Program-made: the position numbers and the translations under genes | DNA from: Congeria kusceri | Taxonomy: Eukaryota; Mollusca; Bivalvia; Myida; Dreissenidae | Assembly (NCBI GenBank): GCA_027627225.1 | Contig: CM051040.1 | Coordinates: 26,754,634-26,818,633, forward strand | Length of the DNA: 64,000 nt | Direction of reading: 5' to 3' | In this document: positions 46,245 to 64,000 of the stretch, one piece after another | Layout: each line of letters starts with the position of its first letter | How positions within the stretch are numbered: position 1 is the first letter of the stretch | The notes under the pieces: generated by a model | Told to the model about the DNA's origin: nothing | Databases searched by the model: none | Seen by the model: the letters and a program-made list of their open reading frames with translations, nothing else

Positions 46245-49138
46245 CCAAGCAAAAACATTGTTCTGTGTGTGAATATTGTTCTGTGTGTGAATAAAATGGC
46301 TGGGTGGAGCGGGTTCTAAATGTCAAATAAGCAAAATATCTTGTTACAGTGTGGCAATGCAATACAACTGGAAACCTGGAGTATTTTTCTCCTTTAGTGA
46401 TAGCTTTAGTTTTATTTTATTTGAATCCAAAATGTTGTATTTTGGAATGATGTTTATATCCTTTTAATATAAATATTTATTTTCCTCTGCAATAGGTGTG
46501 TAGAGATGAAGATCTGCACTACTTTGAAATCGAAAAACCAAAATTAATTTATTTACATATTTTATATTCTAAAACATATGCTTAATTGTTCGCACAAATC
46601 GCACAGTCTTTCATATCATTAACGTTAAAGATGGACGACCATTTAGAAATACATGCTGGCAACTATTCGTTGATATAAAGTATATAATACATGGACCGAG
46701 TTGCGTTCGTATATTTAAAAAACGACCGTAAAATATTTGATATAAATGGTTTATCAAAACTAGGATCAAACGAGCTACAAGTCCTAAGGTACTTTGTTTG
46801 TGCATTAACAATGCCTAGAAAGCAAAACAAGTGTAGAAATTATATATTTCACAAGATTCTTGAATTAGAAAATGTTAGTTCACTGTTACTGACCATCTCC
46901 AACGAAATGAACACCGCTTTCCGTTTTCAAACCATGATTGGAAAAAAACAACACTTTTGTAACCAATCACAATGACTGGATTATACAATATTGAATTTTA
47001 TAATAAGTACCTGCAGTGACTTGATCAAACTTATTAAACCTCATTCAGCATACTTTTTTATAAGCAGAATTTGTTAATGTTTGTTCTACACAAAATAAAA
47101 AAACAAACTACATGTTCCAGTATTTTATGCAACAGATAAGGGCGTGAATTAAAAAATGATTTAGCACAGGCAATATTCTTTCGTTTTTATACTTTTAATT
47201 GTTTTATAAGCGTCAGTATCCGTTTTGTCCAGTTTTAAGGTGATATTTTTCTTCTTTGAACAAATTGTTTATAAAATTGGGTTCTAACATTATTTAGGTC
47301 GATGTGAATTTTTTAACTAGCATGTCAAATGTATGTTATTTCCATTTTAGTTTACATTGTGTTTTAATGCTTTCACAAATGATTTCCTATCCAAATGTCT
47401 CGTATGAAAATTAACTTTCAAGCCAGAGTTTTGTCTACAGAACAGGCCAGGAGAAATTACATCTAATATTCCATTAAGAGATTCTGCAGTGTCATCCAGG
47501 AATTCAGATTAATTTGGTTTGTCTTGAGTTGAAGGGATACTATTTTAGAGCAAAGTAAATATATTTGGTAACTAAGAGGATTGCCTTGTCGCATCTGCGT
47601 TGTATTGGAAATAACTATGACAATAACCAACATTGTATTACCGCTGAATTCCGTCTTTATATACATTTCCGCGAACATTTCGATCACCCCTCGTAAAACA
47701 CTAAAACATTTTCATGTAAGGACTAAAATTAAAAATTTAAATGTCTATTTTACGAATGCTCATGACAGAGAATCGAAGATCTTTTCAAAATCTATAAGTC
47801 GTAAGAGACTGGGAATATCATTTGCTTCAGTGTTATTTAGTATGTTGTTAATAAGTCAAGAATTTTCCCCTATAAACCCACAGTACCAATATTGTTTTCT
47901 ATAACTTATTTTATACAGTATTGCATAAATGGAAAAACTGCGAACTCGAATTAGAAACAGTTAATAATTGTGTGGTATATAGTAAGATTAGACGCACTGG
48001 ACCATGATGCAACGGCAAATTTACAAGTTTATATATTAATGTTTTCATATTGATATAAAATGCTTAATCTAAGTTCGTTTATGTGGTTTATTTTGGTTCG
48101 ACCGAAAAGATTGGAATGATGCAACGATGAAATATGGTTTCTATTTTCACTTATCAAATACAATACAAACTTACGTTATATTGCAAACCAATGAGAAGTC
48201 AAGAATGGTATACGATTACATGTACACATTGAAAGGATTGGTATGTCAGATGTAGTGATTTCTTGACGTTATGTTCTAACAGCAAGGCTTCACAGAAGCT
48301 TTTTGTTTCTTGCATAACCATAGACCTTTATAGTTTTTGTCACTTATATAATAAATTATAGTTAAAACAAATGTAATGTATTGTCTACAAAAACTTATAA
48401 ATAAACGTTTAAAATGCGACTCTGTAAACAGTTTGCATATAATTCATCATGGGCAAATCCATTAATACATCGCATGATGCAATTATAGCATAGCTCATCC
48501 GATTTGTCTAACATCAATATGGGAATGTTGAGCACACATGAACGTTTAGAACTAATATATGCCGTAAGATTAACCCAATAAACATATAAATGTGCGATAT
48601 GTTTTTTTTTTTTATTATAGAAAATACATACGTCAATATACCGGTACGCCACAAAATATTGTTTACTACACATATTTGAGCTTATATAAAATAAATATGC
48701 TAATTTAATTAATAACTATACCTCTACTAGTATTTGTAGAGCAAATAATTATATAAAACAAGAATACACATACGAACATCGTAGTAGTTTAATACTATTT
48801 TATTGCCTTTTTCATAATATATCTAAACAAATGTGCAAATACAACATAAAGTAGACATAGTACATAATCAACGTAGAGAAATGTGTAAAAAAAAGCAAAA
48901 GGGTTGGGTCACAAGTTTTAACAACATTAGATAACGACCCTTCCCAAGAATTTCCGGACTGGTTCGTTATAACTAAATGCATTTATATAGTTTTATAATA
49001 AGCACAAAATTAATGTACAATGAGATATGTTAGTATGTAAATATATATTGGCAAATGACAAAAAGTGAAACAAAATTATTTCATATTCCATGCAGTATAT
49101 TATACCGTGTATTTAGTATAACAACAAGAAAAAAGGGA
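46245..49138. other. Unassigned AT-rich sequence
   Basis: Two longer + strand frames, 46691-46975 (94 codons) and 47581-47904 (107 codons), and a - frame 48395-48673 (92 codons) have no recognised domain and AT-driven composition. 48780-49138 may be retrotransposon 3' UTR but has no diagnostic end. Confidence 0.3.
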
Positions 49139-49614
49139 AGAAAAAGGAATATATAAATGATTGTAAATACACGAAATAATTATAAATAATTATAAACAAT
49201 TGCTCCACACCACCCAGCTCATACAAGATAAGTTGCAGCGAAAATATGTGAATTCTATTAATAAAAATATACTTATGTAATTATAATCAATTCGCGAATC
49301 TATTCGAGGTTTGTATATATCGTTGAACTTCCAGAAATAATGCCTTATTTGGATTATCAGACAATCCTGGAATACCAGAAAAAGGAATATATAAATGATT
49401 GTAAATACACGAAATAATTATAAATAATTATAAACAATTGCTCCACACCACCCAGCTCATACAAGATAAGTTGCAGCGAAAATATGTGAATTCTATTAAT
49501 AAAAATATACTTATGTAATTATAATCAATTCGCGAATCTATTCGAGGTTTGTATATATCGTTGAACTTCCAGAAATAATGCCTTATTTGGATTATCAGAC
49601 AATCCTGGAATACC
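49139..49614. repeat. Perfect 238-bp tandem duplication at LINE 3' end
   Basis: Two copies offset by exactly 238 bp (anchors GGAATATATAAATGATTGTA at 49146 and 49384) are identical by eye. Each covers the last about 28 codons plus the start of the 3' UTR of the - strand LINE. The junctions share AAAAAGGAAT. Recent duplication or an assembly artefact. Confidence 0.9.
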
Positions 49615-50469
49615 AAATAAAAATAGTTTGTTTGCACTAAGGAGATGAAATGGACTCGTGTTAGTAAAGAGAACGAGTCGTTGCTCTGAGTAGAGCGGAC
49701 ATTTGAAAAAGAAATGATCGGTATCTTCGACGAGACTATTACACACACAGATTGGATTTTCACGTAGGTGATTGGAATGTAAATCGGTATTTAAATCACT
49801 ACATTGGTTTCTTAACCGTGCATGTAGAATTTGTTGTTTTCTTTCACCAATAAGAAAAAAATGAAGGAACTGTAGGAAGATTAAACATTTGTTTGTGTTT
49901 TTAAAGCCTGATATCGAGCGAGTGTCAACATCAATATCATTCCAAAGCTTAATCGACGAAAGAATAGTAGAATTCGAATAGATCGCTAGTCTGCGGGCAA
50001 CTGTTGCGTAATTGCCACTATTTCGTAACAAATATGGAATGTTGTAAGACGGTGCTGGAAAAAGATTGTTTAGATACTGCGGTAAGAGACCTTTATTGTG
50101 TTTATATACTAAAACAAGTTTTTGTATTTTTCGTCTGACATTTAGAGGAACCCAACCGATTTCTTTTAGAAGAAGAGTAGTTTTAGTTGGCCTTGTTAAT
50201 CCTGTGACAATTCGGGCTGCATCCAATTGAATTTTGTCTAATAATTCCGTTTCATATCTTGTACAATTGTCCGAAACTATAGACGCGTATTCTAAAATGG
50301 GTCTTAAATATGAAATGTATATTTGATTAAGAGTTTCGCGTTTGAGTTTATATTTTAACATTCGCATGGACCCAAGTACTTTTGAAGCCGATTGTGTAAT
50401 ATTGTCAATGTGTTTATGCCACGAACCATCTGCGCTAAGTGTTAGACCGAGATGCTTGTGGAATTTCAC
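49525..50469 (-). pseudogene. LINE ORF part 3: RT thumb and C-terminal Cys/His segment
   Basis: 314 codons continuing the RT after the last frameshift; the frame is open upstream of this ATG to about 50640. It includes HLGLTLSADGSWHKHI, LRPILEYASIVS and ARIVTGLTRPTKTTLL, typical of Jockey/CR1-like thumbs. Near the C-terminus CVCNSLVEDTDHFFFKCPLY has a C-x-C...H...C zinc-knuckle-like arrangement. It ends EVQRYIQTSNRFAN. Confidence 0.85.
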
Positions 50470-50612
50470 AAAGGATAATTGAGTTTCGTCGAATATTAAG
50501 TTGGGACGGTTTTTATTTTTTGAAAGGGTGAAAAATATTACTTCCGTCTTAGAGGGGTTAAAATTAACAAGCCATTTCTTGGCCCATTGATTTATGCAGT
50601 TAAGGTCATGAT

Positions 50613-51569
50613 TTAGAATATTTTCAATAAGAGCATTGTCATTAAGGAAACAGATAGTGAACTGTCGTCAGCAAATAAGCGACTAATGCTGAGAAGTGAT
50701 TCAGAGATATAGTTAACATATATTACAAATAATAGTGTCCCTAATACTGAACCCTGGGGAACCCCAGCATTTATATTTTTGATCGAGAATAGGACGACCC
50801 AATGAATACTTTTTGGGATCTGTTTGCAAAATAACTGGATATCCATTCAATGATATTCCCAGAAAAGCCTAGTTCTTTAAGTTATTGTATAAGGCCTTTG
50901 TGCCAAACTCTATCAAATGCCTTACTAATATCGCAATAAACAATACAAGTTGATTTGTTTTCGTCAAAAGATTTACATATTTGATTATACATGTCAATTA
51001 ATTGGTAAACTGTAGAATGTCCTGGTAAAAAGCCTGACTGATTTTTGTAAATAAGTTGATTTATGTGTAAATAGTTGTAAAGGTATTTGAAAACTACCCT
51101 TTCAAATACTTTGCCAACACAACTTATGAGAGATATGGGTCGATAATTCGAAGGAATAAATTTTTCATCCTTTTTAAATAGGGCATAACATTGGCTTCTT
51201 TCCAACAAGATGGAAACATATTTTCACGAATCGATCTGTTAAAGAATATAGACAGTGGCTTACTTATTGATTTAGATGTTTCTTTTAACATTTTATGACT
51301 GATACCATCCGGGCCATTGGCTTTGTTGATGTCTAAGTTACTTATAACATCGATTACATCTTGTTCGGAAATAATTATGCTGTCAAGAATAGTACTTGTT
51401 TTCTGTTGAATGGAGGTAAGTCATGGTTAGTTTCATCAATTGTAGATATAGAGGCAAAGTACTCGTTAAGTGTATTGGCTTTTTCTATCTCTGACACTGA
51501 ATACGATTCATCTGGATTCAATAACGGAGGTATACTGTTGCAATTGTGTGCATTTTCTTTGACTAGCAT
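50613..51569 (-). pseudogene. LINE ORF part 2: reverse transcriptase, frameshifted
   Basis: The RT is spread over three frames. 51569-51375 is the linker after the endonuclease. The following shifted frame has DINKANGPDGISHKMLK. 51208-50882 has NYRPISLISCVGKVFERVV and motif A YCDISKAFDRVWHKGL. 50846-50613 has motif B INAGVPQGSVLGTLLF and motif C RLFADDSSL. Both catalytic aspartates of FADD and that of motif A are present, so the damage is in frame, not in active-site residues. Confidence 0.88.
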
Positions 51570-51628
51570 TTTTACCGTTTTCCAGTATTTACGAGGATTA
51601 CTTGTTTTACAATCAGCAAGTCCATTTT

Positions 51629-52930
51629 CTAGAGTATTAAAAAAGCATTCTTTTGCGTGTTTTTCATATTGTTAACTTTATTTCTTAGATTTGTGTAACT
51701 GGACCAGTCAGACAATTTACCGGACTTTATAGCAACATTCTTTTGTCTATTTCTTTGGCGTGAGGTTTTGCGAATTAATGAATTATACCAAGGACGGTCG
51801 TTAGGTCGTATAGTAACATTTGATGATGGAATAAAAGAAGAAGCTAGTTCAAGAAAAGTGTGTGTAAATCTAACAGCAGTTTGATCTAGATAACCCGTAT
51901 TTAAAAAGGTCCAATCGTATGACATAATGGCAGCATTTAACTGACTGAAATTTGCATTCTTGTAGCGCCATACTTTTCTTTTATAAGGAGCATTTTCGTT
52001 TAAATCGATGTCAATATGTATGTATGTGCCATAGTGATCACTTACTGACTTATCAATTTCAAGGATTCCAGAATGTAAACGCTGCAATGTGTTCGTTATT
52101 GCAATGGGATCTATCAATGTACGAGTTTGTTCTGTTACTCGGGTTGGTTCGTTTATTACGTTTGTCATGTTGCTCAGATAAAGCATATCTTTAAATTTAT
52201 GATTGGATGGATTCAGTTGATTTTCATTGATGTCGCCAACAATAATAATGTTATTACAATAATCATGAGCTTTTTCTATGCATATTTGGAATCGATCCCA
52301 AACTTCAGTGGCGGTATTTGGAGGACGGTATACATTACAAATTAAGTAAGATCTAGAATGGTCAAAAAGTTCAACCCATATAGATTCCGGTAGTATTATT
52401 TCCAAATTTAAAAGTCGTGTTGGTCTAAATGATGACGAGACATATGTTAATAAGCCCGCGGAATGATAAGTGTTATCTTTCCGAAAAACGCAGTCATGGC
52501 CTTCTAAAAGTATGCTTTCATTACTAATATCTTTCGAACGTTTGGTTTCTGTAAAACAAATACTATCAAAATCCAAGAAATTGTTCCGAATATATTCAAA
52601 TTTATTACGAATACTTCTGATGTTTGGGTGAAATATTGACAGGCAGGACTCCCGCGAAGATATATTAGGTCGACCAGGATTAGGTTCAATATCTCCAGAC
52701 AATAACAGTAGCAGAGAAGACCAAGTATACCTGTCAGTACCTGCAAAATGTTCTACGCAGGAATTTATATGAATTAGATTGCTGTCTGTTACTATGCAAG
52801 GACAGTACAAATAAAACCAAATGTCTCTCAACAAAGAAATATAGTGAAGATATAAGGATGTATACGTTATATAAAAATATAAACTCCTAAAAAAATGACA
52901 TCGTAATAACATTACTAATGAAAGTTTCAA
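51629..52930 (-). pseudogene. LINE ORF part 1: 2A-like leader and APE endonuclease
   Basis: 433 codons. Residues 1-70 are hydrophobic and include long aromatic/leucine stretches. Residues 71-87 carry LLLLLSGDIEPNPGR, a 2A-like motif. From about residue 97 the endonuclease domain shows HPNIRS, CFTETK (catalytic-type Glu), NVYRPPN, VGDINENQ (Asp/Asn), IDPIAIT and SDHYGTY. These are the expected endonuclease signature residues, so this domain looks intact. The frame ends prematurely at the first frameshift near 51660; the + 1 frame continues with KHAKECFFNTLENG. Confidence 0.88.
52670..52696 (-). other. 2A-like ribosome-skipping motif, last Pro replaced
   Basis: Residues 79-87 of the LINE ORF read GDIEPNPGR. 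The 2A consensus is D(V/I)ExNPGP, with skipping between Gly and the final Pro. Here the last codon is CGA (Arg) instead of a Pro codon such as CCA, one base away. Skipping is therefore expected to be lost. Confidence 0.8.
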
Positions 52931-53122
52931 ACGTTTGACACGTAGTCATGACTCTTTCGTTACGTTATTAAGCTTTCGTACCAATAATTGTAATTGTTAG
53001 TGTTATTTTGATGTTCTTACTTTTCATTAATCGTGGCCCGTTATATCTGCTATGTAAATACGGAATGCCTATTTTTGGAACATCGTGACGTTCTGTGATA
53101 ATAGGGACGTGTTTGGTCTGTT

Positions 53123-60831
<7,709 letters not shown>

Positions 60832-60903
60832 GTCGTTGTCCACTGCATGCCGAACACAGATGTTTTGTGAAACGGCTTGTTGATAATGCTTTTGTCGCAT
60901 TTA

Positions 60904-60909
60904 AATAAA
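60904..60909 (+). promoter_or_regulatory. Poly(A) signal of EndoU
   Basis: AATAAA, 73 nt after the stop codon. It lies only 11 bp before the end of a repeat element (60921), so the cleavage site probably falls at or inside that element. Confidence 0.7.
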
Positions 60910-60920
60910 CATCGATATGA

Positions 60921-63900
60921 TTTTTAGCTCACCTGAGCACAACGTGCTCATGGTGAGCTTTTAGGATCGCCTTTTGTCCGTCGTCCGTCGTGCGTCGTCC
61001 GTCGTGCGTCGTGTGTCAACATTTTAATTCAAAGAACATCTCCTCATCCACTGGGCAGATTTTCACCAAACTTCACAGGAATAATCCTTGGGTGACCCTC
61101 TTTCAAAATTGTTGAAATCGTTCCGGTCCGTTGCATATGTAGGTCACCAGAGCTAAAAATAGTTTTAAAAACCGAAAACTTTAAAACTCTTCTCGGAAAC
61201 CACAAGGCTTGGAGCTTTCATATTTGATATGTGACATCCTCTAGTGGTCTTCTACAAAGATGGTTCAAATGATGCCCCTGGGATCAAAACTGGCCACGCC
61301 CCGGGAGTCACATGGTTTATATAGACTTAAATAGCAAAATGACTTTCAAAATCTTCTACTCTGAAACCGCAAGGCCCAGAGTTTTCATATTTGGTATTTA
61401 ACATTGTATAGTGGTCCTCTACAAAGATTGTTGAAGTGTTGCCCCTGGGGTCAAAACTGGCCACACCCCGGGGGTCACATGGTTTATATAGACTTGAATA
61501 GCAAAATGACTTTAAAAATCTTCTCCTCTGAAACCGCAAGGCCCAGATATTTCATATTTGGTATGTAACATTGTATAGTGGTCCTCTACAAAGATTGTTC
61601 AAATGATGCCACTGGTGTCAAAACTGGCCACACCCGGGGGTCACATGGTTTATATAGTCTTGAAAAGCGAAATGACTTTAAATATCTTCTCTTGAGAAAC
61701 CGCAAGGCCCAGAGATTTCATATTTTGTATGTAAAATTGTATAGTGGTCCTCTACAAAGATTGTTCAAATGATGCCCTTGGGGTGAAAACTGGCCACACC
61801 CCGGGGGTCACATGGTTTATATAGACTTGAATAGCAAAATGACTTTAAAAATCTTCTACTCTGAAACCGCAAGGCCCAGAGTTTTCATATTTGGTATGTA
61901 ACATTGTATAGTGGTCCTCTACAAAGATTGTTGAAATGATGTCCCTAGGGTGAAACTTGCCACACCCCGTGGTTCACATGGTTTATATAGACTTGAATAG
62001 CAAAATGACTTTAGAAATCTTCTTCTCTGAAACCGCAAGGCCCTGAGGTTTCATATTTGGTATGTAACATTGTATAGTTGTCATCTACAAAGATTGTTGA
62101 AATGATGCCCCTGGGGTGAAAACTGGCCACACCCCGGGGGTCACATTGTAAAATGACTTATAAAATCTTCTCCTCTGAAACCGCAAGGCCCAGAGGTTTC
62201 ATATTTGGTATGTAACATTGTATAGTGGTCCTCTACAAAGATTTTTGAAGTGATGCCCCTGGGGTCAAACTGGCCACACCCCGGGGGTCACATAGTTTAT
62301 ATACACTTGAATAGCAAAATGACTTAAAAAATATTCTCCTCTGAAACCGCAAGGCCCAGATATTTCATATTTGGTATGTAACATTGTATAGTGGTCCTCT
62401 ACAAAGATTGTTCAAATGATGCCACTGGTGTCAAAACTGGCCACACCCGGGGGTCACATGGTTTATATAGTCTTGAAAAGCGAAATGACTTTTAATATCT
62501 ACTCTTGTGAAACCGCAAGGCCCAGAGATTTCATATTTTGTATGTAAAATTGTATAGTGGTCCTCTACAAAGATTGTTCAAGTGATGCCCTTGGGGTGAA
62601 AACTGGCCACACCCCGGGGGTCACATGGTTTATATGGACTTGAATAGCAAAATGACTTTAAAAATCTTCTACTCTGAAACCGCAAGGCCCAGAGTTTTCA
62701 TATTTGGTATGTAACATTGTATAGTGGTCCTCTACAAAGATTGTTGAAATGATGTCCCTAGGGTGAAAACTTGCCACACCCCGTGGTGCACATGGTTTAT
62801 ATAGACTTGAATAGTAAAATGACTTTAGAAATCTTCTTCTCTGAAACCGCAAGGCCCTGAGGTTTCATATTTGGTATGTAACATTGTATAGTTGTCATCT
62901 ACAAAGATTGTTCAAATGATGCCCCTGGGGTGAAAACTGGCCACACCCCGGGGGTCACATTGTTTATATAGACTTGAATAGCAAAATGACTTTTAAAATC
63001 TTCTCCTCTGAAACCGCAAGGCCCAGAGGTTTCATACTTGGTATGTAACATTGTATAGTGGTCTTCTTCAAAGATTGTTCAAATGATGCCACTGGGGGCC
63101 AAAACTTGCCACACCCCGTGGCTCACATGGTTAATATGGACTTAATTGCAAAATGACTTTAAAAATCTTCTTCTCTGAAATTGCAAGGCCTAGAGGTTTC
63201 ATATTTGGTATGTAACATTGTATAGTGGTCCTCTACAAAGATTGTTCAAATGATGCCCCTGGGGTGAAAACTTGCCACACCCCTGGGGTCACATAGTTTA
63301 TATAGACTTGAATAGCAAAATGACTTTAAAAATCTTCTCATCTGAAACCGCAAGGCCCTGAGGTTTCATATTTGGTATGTAACATTGTATAGTGGTCCTG
63401 TACAAAGATTGTTGAAGTGATGCCCCTGGGGTAAAAACTGGCCACACCCCGGGGGTCACATGGTTTATATAGACTTAAATAGCAAAATGACTTTTACAAA
63501 ATTCTCCTTGTGTAGTGGTCAAATATAAAGATTGTTCAAATGATGCCTCTGGGGTCAAAGCTGGGCACACCCCGGGGCTCACATGGTCTATATACACGTT
63601 AAATGGCAAAATGACTTCTCTGAAATCACAAGGCCCAGAGGTTTCATATTTGGTTCAAACATTATTTCGAGACCTCGATTGGGATTGCAGATGGAATGGG
63701 TGGGGTCAAGGTCAAGGTCACTGTTACTAAAAATAGAAAAACGGTTTCCGCTCAATAACTTTAGAACGCATTGAGCTCTTTTAATGAAACTTAATACATA
63801 GATACATTATATTGAGACCTCGATTGGGATTGCATATGGGGTGGGTGGGGTCCAGGTTACCGTTATTAAATATAGAAAAATGGTTTCCGCTAAATATCTT

Positions 63901-64000
63901 GAGAACGCATTGAGCTATTTTAAGGAAACTTAATACATAAGTACCTTATATCGAGACACTGCTTGGGATTGCATATGGGGTGGGTGGGGTCAAAGTCACC
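60921..64000 (-). mobile_element. Two-module satellite-core element, copy 3 (runs off window)
   Basis: Inverse of the 8.5-kb copy. It opens TTTTTAGCTCACCTGAGCAC with the complete terminal hairpin, then GTCCGTCGTCCGTCGTGCGT, about 15 B units of 166-167 bp (61.16-63.65 kb), and A units with TGGGGTGGGTGGGG and CAAGGTCA from 63.65 kb to the edge. Two consecutive five-unit blocks are near-duplicates (offset 813 bp). Confidence 0.88.

Larger units (their letters stand above)
49139..52980 (-). mobile_element. APE-type non-LTR retrotransposon (Jockey/CR1-like)
   Basis: A single-unit LINE: 2A-like N-terminus, apurinic endonuclease, reverse transcriptase, C-terminal Cys/His segment. All parts lie in order on the - strand but are split by about six one-base frameshifts (near 51660, 51410, 51180, 50884, 50780 and 50640). 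The domain order and the FADD and SDHY motifs are those of I/Jockey/CR1-group elements; the exact clade cannot be fixed by eye. The 5' end is near 52980. The 3' end is uncertain and includes a duplicated 238-bp segment. It is non-functional as sequenced, though few missense lesions are seen. Confidence 0.88.

Noticed and set aside
46691..47904. 94- and 107-codon + frames
   Set aside because: No recognisable family, AT-driven composition, no splice signals tying them together.

Overview
This is a eukaryotic, AT-rich, intron- and repeat-dominated window. I see no prokaryotic gene organisation, operon or CRISPR array. The repeat repertoire points to a bivalve mollusc: palindromic elements built on GGATTAGCCTGTGCA, elements running from ACAAGAG to GAGCTAAAAA with tandem cores of about 166 bp, ATGCCCCCGG-bounded elements, and tRNA-derived SINEs. 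From memory the mix resembles heterodont bivalves such as Dreissena. That species-level guess is inference only.

Only one clearly functional protein gene is visible. It is a secreted XendoU/EndoU-type poly(U)-specific endoribonuclease on the + strand, in five exons (53123-53189, 56186-56327, 56805-57007, 59108-59331, 60604-60831). The exons join in frame to 287 residues with a signal peptide and the His/His/Lys catalytic set. Intron 3 appears to be a GC-AG intron. A poly(A) signal lies at 60904-60909. Head to head with it, 192 bp upstream, is a non-LTR retrotransposon on the - strand (about 49.14-52.98 kb). It has an APE endonuclease, a reverse transcriptase, a 2A-like motif whose last residue is altered, six single-base frameshifts, and a perfectly duplicated 238-bp 3' end.

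The rest is mobile and satellite DNA. 0-5 kb: a 28-bp minisatellite, a hAT-like MITE nested in a dispersed repeat whose empty site is at 45.65 kb, a second hAT-like MITE, and a CATG-motif-dense tract. 4.7-7.5 kb: a fold-back structure with arms above 400 bp enclosing a 63-bp array and a truncated SINE. 8.5-11.4, 41.7-42.7 and 60.9-64 kb: three copies of one two-module satellite-core element. 19.1-21.7 kb: a 2.2-kb satellite with 21-bp units followed by a second, unrelated 21-bp array. 22.4-23.3 kb: an AGT microsatellite split by a TIR element carrying an NRF1-type palindrome and CRE-like sites. 25.4-26.3, 33.2-34.0 and 37.1-38.6 kb: three copies of an unclassified 1.5-kb family. 28.06-29.55 kb: a TIR element. 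31.6, 35.1, 36.3, 44.4 and 54.7 kb: more modular tandem-core elements. A weak unrecognised coding remnant lies near 38.7-39.25 kb.

The most interesting structural themes are: unrelated elements sharing a nucleosome-sized 166-168 bp tandem period; higher-order repeats inside one copy; a 34-bp element in which the two element termini are fused with no core; and dispersal of TCAAGGTCA nuclear-receptor-type sites by these arrays.
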